In this document: positions 11,711-21,288 of the stretch, piece by piece
Layout of the letters: every line of letters begins with the position of its first letter
Numbering within the stretch: the stretch's first letter is position 1
Assembly (NCBI GenBank): GCA_905221605.1
Contig: CAJNDS010002544.1
Location: 203,958-267,957, forward strand
Direction: 5' to 3'
DNA: 64,000 bases
Source of the DNA: Symbiodinium natans
Taxonomy: Eukaryota > Sar > Dinophyceae > Suessiales > Symbiodiniaceae
Notes under the pieces: model-generated
What the model was told of the DNA's origin: nothing
Seen by the model: the letters and a program-made list of their open reading frames with translations, nothing else
Databases searched by the model: none
Made by a program: the position numbers and the translations under genes

Positions 11711-12023
11711 CTTGGGGCCAGCCCAACTTCACGGGGCACAGAGGCCACGGAGTAAGGTGGGTGCGCCATGTCCCAGCCCTTGGAGCAGTGTCCGGGCCTG
11801 AGTGCCAAGCGCTACGAGGACTCGTTCTATGCTTAAGTCCGGCATGGTCCATCAATGTCAGAATCTGGTCCCCGACGGCTGCAGCTTCGAGAGTTGGCCC
11901 GGCCGAAAGGCCCAGATGGCTGAGCCCAAAGACATCACAGGGCATTCATGTCACAAAGGAAGGACTGCACATGACTATACCCGAAATTACCACTGAGTCA
12001 CCAATTCTCACCCAGGCCGCGCT

Positions 12024-12570
12024 TCAAAAATGCTGTACAAGGAATTCAAGCTCCTCCATCTTGCAACTGGCGCGGACATCGCGGGCCATTTCCTCAATCT
12101 CCTCCTGCACATGGACGCACGCTAAGTCGAAACTATGCCTGCCTTTTGCACCAGCCAGTTGAGAAGCATAAGCACTTCTGCAGTCAGATGTGATGGTATA
12201 ACCTTGCATTCTTGACAGACACACCGACAAGCGTCTCTGTCACACGTCAGCGTGAGACTTGCTCGCTGATGGACTCACTTGTGGAATCCATTGCTGATGC
12301 AGACTGGTTTAATCACGGGCAAAGCCCAGTACAGCCACAAGCTCTTTCGGGTTTGTGGGCTCAAGATTCATCGATTTCCGCGTCAGATTCGTCTCTCCTC
12401 TCCTGAACAACATGAAATTCCGACAGGGGACGACACCACCATTGCTTCACAATTTAGAGCCTGCGCCGCAGCGGTCGTTGCAGCGGTCGCAGCGGCGACA
12501 GAGGCCGCCGCAGCTGAGGCCGCGCTGGTTTCCAACAGTTGGGCCAGGCCTTGTGAGGATGAACACGTTT
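12024..12570 (-). CDS. hypothetical coiled-coil / alanine-rich protein exons
   Basis: Three minus-strand blocks look coding. An alanine-rich helix contains LLETSAASAAAASVAAAT (about 12450-12550). A short serine/glutamate block SAMDSTSESISEQVSR lies at about 12260-12310. A last block contains EEIEEMARDVRASCKMEELE (about 12035-12105) and ends LVQHF before a stop. The composition suggests continuous helices or a coiled coil. No family is recognised. It lies 5' of the DnaJ gene on the same strand and ends about 320 bp before it. Introns between the blocks are inferred from the frame changes. Confidence 0.4.
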
Positions 12571-12710
12571 TGTGAACAAGAACCGAGCAATGAAAGCAAG
12601 ACTACAGCAAGCCTACACAGTACAGTGAGGAGAGCGCTCTGCCGTGCTTCTTTCAGCTTCGTGGTAAGCACGCGGTCACGAAGTGCCTTGGCCTTAACGG
12701 AACTGCAGGA

Positions 12711-12785
12711 TCGCACGAGATCGCACGAGATCGCACGAGATCGCACGAGATCGCACGAGATCGCAGGAGATCGCACGAGATCGCA
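12711..12785. repeat. 10-bp tandem repeat (TCGCACGAGA) about 7.5 copies
   Basis: Six copies are perfect and one has a single substitution (TCGCAGGAGA). Each boundary creates a GATC. The unit is 10 bp, close to one helical turn, and its period is not a multiple of three. A protein-coding role is therefore unlikely, and no recognised exon overlaps it. Confidence 0.95.
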
Positions 12786-13900
12786 AGCATGCTTGAACTA
12801 TGCTTGAGTATTCACTTGTCTCCCGTTTTTTCTGAGCTCTTGGCAACTCGCTGGATAGGGGCCAGAATGCCTGCGGCAACCTGGAGTCAACAGCAGATGC
12901 GGGCAGTGTATCCAACCCTGAGATACCCTGGGCTCGATGCCATCCGGCTCTGATCTGGTCTCACATCGGATAGGGCGTTGGTCTGCACGAGCGTCTTGAC
13001 CCACTGGGCGGTCAGCAGCATCATGCAACATCACAGCCATCCCACGCCATCACTGCAATCAGCATCAACTTGCAACTTGTGCAGTCGCCTTCTGCTGTGG
13101 ATGTTGTAGCTATTCTATTGGCAAGTTGCATTCTGCATGGCATTCTACGTGGATGCCCCGTTGCCCCCAGACTCTGATGTCTCACACAGCGAGAGGCAGA
13201 ACGCTGGCTTCGTGGCAGCGGCCCAACGTGGGTGTCCAGGACGCCCTGAGAGCCACCACCAAATACCACCACCACGTGCCGCGCACTCTGCCACTACAAC
13301 AATCACTGTAGCGCCCTCCTCATAGTAGCTCAGCTACAGTACCGGCTGTTTAAACCTTGCTTCAGAAGCGTCTTCTGGCAAAATGTGTTACCTGATTCTG
13401 GTCAACTGGCCTGCGACAGGAATGGTAAGCTTAGGCAAGCATTTTGTTCACTGACTTTCTGGAATGCCATGCCTCAGCATCTGCTAGCAGGCAGCCATAA
13501 ACAATCGCCCGGTGTTGGAAGCCCTGGCAAAAAGCTAGCTGAACGTACTAATGGGGAAAGGAGTGGACAGCACATCGTTTCACTGCCTTCCACTCTGCCT
13601 GATCAAGCAACACCTGGTGAGCCGTCTGGGAACATGAACAAGCAAGCTTGCGGTCAGCGCTCTTGCTCATCGTCGCCGATGTGATATTGAGGCTTGCACC
13701 GCATCCAGTCTAAAATCATTCTCGAAGTCCTCGAAGGAGCGTCTGTGACTACTGTATGGATCTGTAGGGTTTATCATGTCAGAGCACTTCCAGGCACCTC
13801 GCTGGAACCTGAGACGACCTCGAACTCTTCGTCCTTTGCAAAGCGGGTTATGTGTGGTGGCACCGTCGCAGCCGCAAACTTATCGGTCCCGGTTCCTTCG
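12786..13900. other. no gene recognised
   Basis: Several open frames of 60-100 codons occur on both strands, for example 13021-13275 on the minus strand, but none shows a motif or convincing composition. It is treated as intron or intergenic sequence. Confidence 0.35.
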
Positions 13901-13929
13901 CCTTAGCCATCTCCCGGCAGTGCTAACCA

Positions 13930-15030
13930 CCCCACCCCCTCCAGAAGCTCCTGAGCTTCCAGGCTGGCGAGAATGGCCATTGCGTGCATGGCCTCCTTGA
14001 CAGTATCACGGCACAGCTGCCGAAGCAAACTCACAATGGCAGCACTCCACGTGCTCCTGGAGCTCAGCTTCGATGACATGCACAGCTCCGCTGACAGGCT
14101 GGCACAATGCCTCCAGATGCAGGGTTCTTCCCTGTTTTTAACAGGGCCGCATCTTAGTAGGGATCCAAAAGGGCACCACACAAACAGTGCAGCAATCATG
14201 GCCGTGGGGCTGCCCAGTCACTGTGAGAGAAGAACTCACTGGCATACTGCAGAAAGCTCGGCCTACCTCGCGCTGAACCGACAGGGCAGCAAGCAGACTA
14301 GAATCAAGCAAAGATGCAGCTTCAGCAGCGTGGAAGGGAACTCTCGAAAGTGCATCTGGACTATCAACGGCCTGGTGATGAGCCGTCGCTTGGGCTGGGA
14401 TGTGCAGGATCGCCGATGGCCTTCAGAATGTGTCCGTGCTTGTGCACAACATGCCAGATCACGGCAAGTACAGCAATCAGCAGCCCTGAGTCAGGCTCCA
14501 GGGCGCGCTCCAACTGCTGCTTCTGAACAGCGAGGAGCTGCAGGGTCACATAAGGTCACGTCGTCTCTCAGCTTCGAGTTTTATTGAGATGCACAGGACA
14601 TCGTTTGGCATCCTTCATCATTCGAGCTTCAGGACATGCCTCTGGGACCGTGTCCAATGCGCGATCAAGGGCCAGCCTTTTCACCAGTCCTGCCGGTCAC
14701 TTCGGCTTTCACGTTCCTCTAAGACTCTATATAAGTTTCTGATGCTGATTGGAGCCTCTGACGGCATAGCCCCACAGAACACCTCAGTTTTCTCACAACC
14801 TTCAGGATTGATCACTTCTGCCTCAATGCTCAGCTCCTGGCCTAAGCAGTACCTGGGATCGAGGGCATTGAGCACCACATGCCACTGTGGACCATTCACA
14901 AAGCAAATTGAAGTAAATCTAAGCCGGCTAAGCTGCTGAATACTCGCATGTTGCGGCGATGTTGAGATCATCACCCTAGCAGGCACACTGCGGATTGTGA
15001 AATAGCAGCAGCCAACGATAGCCGTGTGCA
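13930..15030 (-). CDS. hypothetical helical (HEAT/ARM-like) protein, multi-exon
   Basis: Three protein-like minus-strand blocks are seen. The first, at about 14690-14920, contains VVLNALDPRYCLGQELSIEA and ends ISIRNLYRVLEERE. The second, at about 14370-14540, is helical with QKQQLERALEPDSGLLIAVL and HKHGHILKAIGD. The third, at about 13950-14120, contains IVSLLRQLCRDTVKEAMHAM and LASLEAQELLEG. Alternating amphipathic helices of this length suggest HEAT or armadillo-type repeats, but that is inference from pattern only. Exon ends, start and stop are not resolved. Confidence 0.4.
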
Positions 15031-15399
15031 CCCGTCGAAGGCGACATTGTCTTCGTCGGCTATGCTCTTCTCAGCACCCCACCTTGCCACAGCTGCGAAC
15101 CAACATGGCAAGTGCAACATGGTCCCACGCAATAGAACTGCACACGTCAGTCCGTGTAGCTCTAGGGGGGGGTTATGGGCTTAGGACCCTCGTAGGACCA
15201 GCTCATACTTCTGATTGTAAATGCTCTGGACACCTTAAATATCACCACGCAAAGCGGGTGTGGTCGTCGTGCGTGGATGACCATGCGCAGCACGCGTGAG
15301 GAATATTTCAGACCAAGAGCAACACTGGACGGACGATTCTGGCAAAGCTGAGATCCAATTGAGCAGGGGTTTGATCAGAAGCGTTTAGAAGCTGGGGGA

Positions 15400-16410
15400 T
15401 CGAGAGAAGCGTTTCAAGCGCAGTTGTTTATGGGAGCATTTCCAGCCACACTCCTGGCATGTTGCACATGAACAAACGCTGAGAAATATCTTTGCATCCG
15501 ACGTGGCGGAGACGTATGCCTCCAGGACCTTCTTGGTTTCGTCTCTGCTCACCACCTGCTGAGCTGAATCTGAGTTCCACAAGCACCGGCTCCTCGTTGG
15601 TAAGGGCCCTGCTGAGGGGTCGATGCCAGCCAAAGCCACCTCAGCATCTTCTCAGCTTGCAGACATCAGAAGTTCATGGAGCCCTCAGCATCCCTCAGCC
15701 AGGTGCTGACACAGCATCCTCAGCTTTGAGGCCGGGAACACTAGCCTGCATACCAGGCCGTCGCCATGCCATGTCGCGGAGCAAGTGCATGCAAGCAAGG
15801 CAACATTCAGCATACGGTTCCGAAGAACCCTTTTTGTCTGCTCTCAGCAGCTCGGATCTGATCCTCAGTTTAACATCGATGCTTGCACCGACTTGCACCC
15901 CTGCATGTCGCCTCGGATAATGAAGGCTGAGACAAGAACCCCGTGGGCTGTGAAGAGCTCCAGTCTTTGCTGACACGTCACCTGCCAAGTAGAAATCATG
16001 TAGAAACACGGAATGGCAAAGCCTGACGTAGCCGCAATGAAAAGATAACACTTCTGAGCTTCGCGCAGCGCATCTCTCGAGGCAGACCTGCTTGTAAGCA
16101 TTGACCTTGCCACGACAGGCAAAAGCAGGATCCAGAGAGAAATGCACACAGAACTGGTGAGCACCATGTAAGTGCAATGTGAGCCCCACGTCCACCGCCA
16201 CTTCAGCAGCGCACGTCTCCTGGCCCTGTCACATGCACTTATGTACTGACGGCAGCGCTGCGCTAGCATGTAGCAGGCTTTTTGACCGCATGTGACACGC
16301 ACCTGTCCGCAAGCGAAGGGTCGCAGAGTGGAGGCCGAGGTCCCTGGCGTTGCTCTCTGGAATTTGTTCTCCGCTTTTGCGCTCTGCTTTTGCTTTTTGT
16401 TTTTGCACAC
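15400..16410 (-). CDS. hypothetical membrane protein exons (two transmembrane segments)
   Basis: The minus-strand frame between about 15950 and 16300 contains two hydrophobic segments, YMVLTSSVCISLWILLLPVV and CYLFIAATSGFAIPCFYMIS, separated by about 25 mostly polar residues (RSASRDALREAQK). A basic stretch RARRRALLKWRW precedes the first. A downstream block at about 15700-15880 (SELLRADKKGSSEPYAECC) and one at about 15480-15600 (RDETKKVLEAYV) also look coding and may be its cytoplasmic tail. No family is recognised. Confidence 0.45.
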
Positions 16411-16499
16411 TGCATATTTTGTTCTGCCAAGTCACGCGTGGGAGTGAACTTTGCCACCCGCTCGGAGCAGTCCCCGCCTCAGCATCCCAGCTACAGGCT

Positions 16500-18260
16500 G
16501 AGCTGACTCTCACAGTCTACACGCGCAAAGTTGAGCATCCCTGTCTCACCCGTGCTCTCCATTCCACATCTGAGCACGCAGAGACCCTCGACATTTGTCT
16601 ATGGGAGGCCCAGTGTCATCCCCATTGAAGTAAACATAATCGACGCAATGCTTTAGTGGCAGGGGAGAATCTGAGCCCCACTCAAGCCCACTAAAGCAGC
16701 CCCAGTTGGTGGGCTCGTACCACTTCGACAAAGTCAAACCGTCAAATCTCAGGCAGACTCAACAGCTTGCTCGAAGTTCATATGCAGCCTTGATTCCACA
16801 AAAAACATTGTAAACCATTAGAATTGGAACGCCTTTACCAGTTGGAGGTGGCCGACTTTTGGCTGAGAGCTGCCTGACCATTCTAGAATCGCTGGGCATC
16901 GAAAAGCTTAGCTGGAAAGCTCTTCTACATATGGTGTTCCAGATGCGGGCCTGTAAAGGCTTAGCGGCCGCGATGCAAGAACGTTTGAGTCCCAGACTAC
17001 AAGCTGTGTTGCAGGCAGCTTCAAACTCGTGCGACTTCGAACCTGAGCATTGCAAGACAAAAAACGATCTCACTGTAGTGCCTATCAGGGCCTATCAAGA
17101 CACAGAGGAACCCGCTTCTTGTGTCCTCCATCCACATCTTGAAGTACTTGCTCCTGACTTGGGAGATGCATTGCATCTATCCAATGCCCTTCAGCTTCAC
17201 CCAAGCCTGGCCTGTTGGCGTAGAGCTCTCGAACCTTGTCGTCGGTACGAACTTGTAAGGGTAGCAAACCTCGTCGGTGCCAGAAAACGCGTTGAAAGAT
17301 CGTGTGGAACTCTGGCCGTCTCTCCCAAAGCAAATGGTGTGACGAGATCGCAGCTGCTAATGGACTCTGTCTTGAAGATGAAAAAGGAAGGATAGCGATT
17401 GACCTCGCCTCAGTGCCCCAAAGCCGCAAAACTGCCACCACGAGAGGGTCTTGAGTTGGAGGGTCGATGGGCATGGAGGGCAAGCTTGGCCATTGGCGGA
17501 CCGTGTGCGTCGAATCATCGACACCAGGTAAAACCTGCCAAATTTTGCGAAGCCCTCTGCAATTTTGTGTTGCCTTTTGCGTGCTCTCTCATTCGCTCCC
17601 TCTCTCTCTCACAATCAACTCACAGCAAGGATGCCTCTTGCAAGGCCGCTAGCCAAAAGAAGTCGCCCTCGGGGAACTCTCCATCCACAAAGTCATGGCC
17701 TTAAATCACTCCGAGAAGGCGCAGCAGAAACAACAAATATTCACCTAGGCATACCGCGGCCTCCCGACTGGCGTTACTAATATTTTTGCGATTGAGAAAC
17801 GGAAAAGTGTTAAAGAGCCCAAGATCCGCAAAAGAGACCGGTAGGCCTGATTGCCTGAAATCCGAAAACGACGCCAAGATCCAGGCAATTAAAAGATGCA
17901 CGAAGTGCTGAACTCTTTTCAGTCCCACCATGTGGCGCCAAAGTATCAAAGGGTCTCTATTCTCTTCGCCTCCCGATACTTCCCGCAACCCGCTTGGCAG
18001 ACCACTGCACCGCCCTGCGTGAAACGTCGCAACTACGTAGTCTCCGGACCTGGAAATCCTGTGCAATTCAAGCCGCTGGCTTCTCACCCTATTTCAGAAA
18101 ACAGCCTCACAAGGCAGCTCCCAAGAGCTCTCAAGATCCCAGGAACTTTTATCGCATCCACAAAAGTTGTGCACGATACGATTGCCACCGGCCACCGAAC
18201 GCAAGCTCAGGGCCCCGAGCGCGCGGTGTGAATCACGGAGCATTGGCAAACTTTTTTTTG
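16500..18260. other. unassigned open frames on both strands
   Basis: A 178-codon plus-strand frame (16859-17395) and overlapping minus-strand frames (16759-17073 and 17085-17483) are open together. The minus alternatives include VCYPYKFVPTTRFESSTPTG at about 17220-17290, which reads like protein. No motif decides between the strands. The neighbourhood favours minus. No gene is called. Confidence 0.25.
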
Positions 18261-18289
18261 ACAGCTCAGCAAATCTTAAGAATGCGCCA

Positions 18290-18600
18290 CAGATGAGCGC
18301 ATGTGGCAACGACGTGCGATGACAATGACCTCCTGGTAAGGCTCTAACCTGCAAAAACCCCACCAGTGCGGACCTTTGGCCACCACGCCTGGGATGAACA
18401 AGAGGATGTTGAGCTTGCATTCAGTCAAGTCCACATGTCTGTGGCCCGCGGCATGTATATCAGCCACCACGCCGGCAAAGTCGTGCCGGGCATCTAAGTA
18501 GACCTCAAATTGTCGGGTCTGTAACTTAAGGGCTTGCTTGCAACAACTCTGCTTTTTAGTGATTGAGTTCAACAAGAAGCCTGTATAGACTATCACACTT
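18290..18600 (-). pseudogene. possible degenerate protein-kinase catalytic-loop fragment
   Basis: The minus strand reads FAGVVADIHAAGHRHVDLTE followed by CKLNILLF. This resembles the alpha-E helix and catalytic loop of kinases ('..DLHaaGiiHrDLKpeNiLL'): the helix, the H-x-DL core and N-I-L-L are present, but the catalytic lysine position is T. I found no DFG or APE motif nearby. It may be a pseudokinase exon, a decayed copy or chance. Upstream residues TRQFEVYLDARHD also look coding. Confidence 0.25.
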
Positions 18601-18719
18601 TGCAATGCTTGGCGTGCTTGTGGAAGCAGACTGCTAGCTGCACTGCGGCCACGGCGAAGTCTAACTCCCCGTCTGAGATCTGAGAAGCTGCGAAGGCGCT
18701 GTCCTTGGAGCATACTCTC

Positions 18720-20500
18720 CCCTCAACTCAGGACTTTGCTTGATCCGTGAAGTTGCCTTTTCACATACTTTAACAACCCGGAATGGACCTGCTCAGACCA
18801 TTGGGGCAAGCACGAAGTTCAGAATCTCGGCGCGGCCTGCACCTGCAGCACGAACAGATGAAACGAGCAGGATCACACCAGCTAGGCTGGCTAGCTAGCT
18901 TGCCAGTGCAAGTCAAGCCTTGGAACTTGTAGAACTGCCGGGCTTAGGGGCTTACGTGAAGGCCGCGCCGAGGCGGGGCGCACGAGCGTTACTACTGACT
19001 ATAAATGGAGCTCTGTATGCACACACCACCAACCAATAACAAACATAAACAAGATCGTACCTCGGGCATTGCTGTCGCAGCTAACCCTACAAGATTGGCA
19101 AGAAGGTGACGTGGAACACCATGAAACAGATACTTCGGTCAGTTTCATGCAGGAGGTCGTGCTGGATGGCAATCACGATATGATATTATGTCATTGTGCT
19201 GAATCTGCTGAGCTGAGCACGCAATGGCCTGGCAAGAAGGACACGACACTGAAGAAAAAATGTGTGAGACCTATGAAACGACTATTATCTCAGGCAAGTT
19301 CCAGAGAAATATAACCAAGTAAAACATGTCGAACAGACTCTTCAAGTCGTCGCTCACATTGGAGGCGGTGTTGCCTTCGAGTCGGGCACCATGCGACCTC
19401 ACCCTGGCAGCTGGCAGACTGCCTCTTGGCATCGTTGCCGTGGGTGTTTGCTATGTCTACGTAGAAGAGATTGTCCGGAGCGGCCTCAACAGCAAAGCAG
19501 AGTGCGAAGAGTATGGCTTCATGGCTTCCTCGCACTCGCCTGCTGACCCCAGAGGTCTACAAGACGCAGGCCTGAGCTGCAGTGACTCCCGGAGAGGAGA
19601 TGTCACAAGCAACAAAGCACCCAAGCCATCCAAGCATGACTTACTTAGTTACTTGGGCGCGGTCGCTTGCCGTGCCACTTCGATAGGAAATGGTGAGCGT
19701 GGACTCCAGCTTGAACGCCGACCTCGTATCACGTTTCGTGGACCGGCACTGTGACACCGATGCACTGTACCATCAGTTGGATGCACCAGGCCTCCACCGC
19801 TTCGCCCACCAGTCCAAGACCTCAAGCGACTCAATGACTCAATGACCCATCTTACCTATGAATCGCTGTCGGGGAAGCTGTCTCCCAGGTGCAGGGCAGT
19901 TGAGCAGGTCTGGCAACTCTGAACGAGACTGCGGATAGGCTTCATGGAGGCATCGCCTCAGCTGTTGAATCTGTAGAAGCATGCCGAGATGATGACAAAG
20001 CCCTGCTTGCAGCGCCCTCCCAGCGCTTCAGCCTTCTTAAACTCCTACGCAAAAGCAAGCTGCTGGCTGGGACTGAGAGCCTTGCTCCAATTCCCAAGGC
20101 CCCTGTGTCTGTGTCGCGGCCTAGGTGTCGAATGTTGTGAAAGAATTAAACTTGAATTAAATGACAGCCTCGGAGCCGAGTCATGTCGGCACGGCTAGTG
20201 ATTGCTTTTGTTCTGCCAGGTACTGCCAGATTCTGCCAAGTGTCAGAAGCAGCACTGGCAACAGAACATGCTACTGCGAGCGGCACGCTCACCCTGTGCA
20301 TTTGAAAGCGGTTTCTGGATGGCCTGACTCGGTTAAGCTCGTGGTGCATTCTGTGTTGGGGGTAGAGTCTTCTAAGTTCTAGATTGACTTTTGCTTTAGA
20401 GCCGGCTGCTCTTGCTCCTTATATTGTCTCCTTTTGATCCAACTGGCTGCACTTGCAACTGGTGCGTTGACAAACCCACGGCAAGAGCATCATCTTCGAT
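18720..20500. other. no gene recognised
   Basis: Plus-strand frames at 19069-19314 and 19326-19754 (142 codons) and overlapping minus frames are open but show no motif. The segment has several nested short palindromes of GGCTAGCTAGC type near 18.88 kb. Confidence 0.3.
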
Positions 20501-20519
20501 CGATGTGAGGGGAATTCAA

Positions 20520-20735
20520 AGTTTCGTTGCCAGCCTTGGTGAGAAAAGTCGCTGGCCAAGCATCCACACCGATGTCGACGCCAGCCTTGTTTGCTGTACC
20601 AAGTTCTCAGACTCGACAGTGTTCGCCAAGTGATGATCCACCGTTCGGTGCCAATCCAAGGACGAAACCTTCGCAGCGAAGTTGTACATGGCGAGGAAGA
20701 TGGCATCGGCAGCAGCCTGCGAAACAAAAGCGACG
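20520..20735 (-). CDS. possible exon, unknown family
   Basis: After a pyrimidine-rich stretch ending TTTCGCAG the minus strand reads AAADAIFLAMYNFAAKVSSL and continues open to a stop after SPRLATKL. The acceptor and the protein-like composition support an exon. It lies about 0.55 kb 3' of the PPR-RlmJ stop on the same strand, so it would belong to the next gene. Confidence 0.3.
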
Positions 20736-21288
20736 CGACGACACAGCCTACGGGGAGTAGCGGTCAAACAATATGGCAATAATGCTGTGAACAATATGCC
20801 ACTTCGCACTTCTGATTCTCATGCCAACTTTTTGTCCACTGCGTCAGCCAGAACACCGAACTCCGTACTTGCAAGTCATCCTCACCAAGCCCCATGGAGA
20901 GGGACCTTGGTCAGATCAGCTTAGGTCGGTCACGGCGCGTGCACTGGGCTTGATCGGGCGCGCTGCCTGTGCTACTTTCTGGGCGCATCCTAGCTGCCGA
21001 TGCTGAAGGCTCTGAACTCTCGCCCCAATGCGTGTTTTCTAATATCAAGTCAAGCCAGGTGACGATAGCAAGCCATTTAGCATGGCATCCATCCTTAGCG
21101 CACTGACCAGTTGTCTTGGAACGGAGCATCCAAGGTTCAGAGCCTGGGGTCATCTTTGCGAGGATGCGTTGTTGACATTGGGGGCTTTGTGGTTTGCTCT
21201 TGGCATTGAGGCTGGTTGAGGAGGGCTCCAAGCCATGGTGGCAAACAGCCTGGTTTGAACTGGAGTGTCTAAGTAATCTCGCAAACTT

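Noticed and set aside
16859-17395. 178-codon plus-strand gene
   Set aside because: No motif, and overlapping minus-strand frames are equally open; kept only as unassigned.
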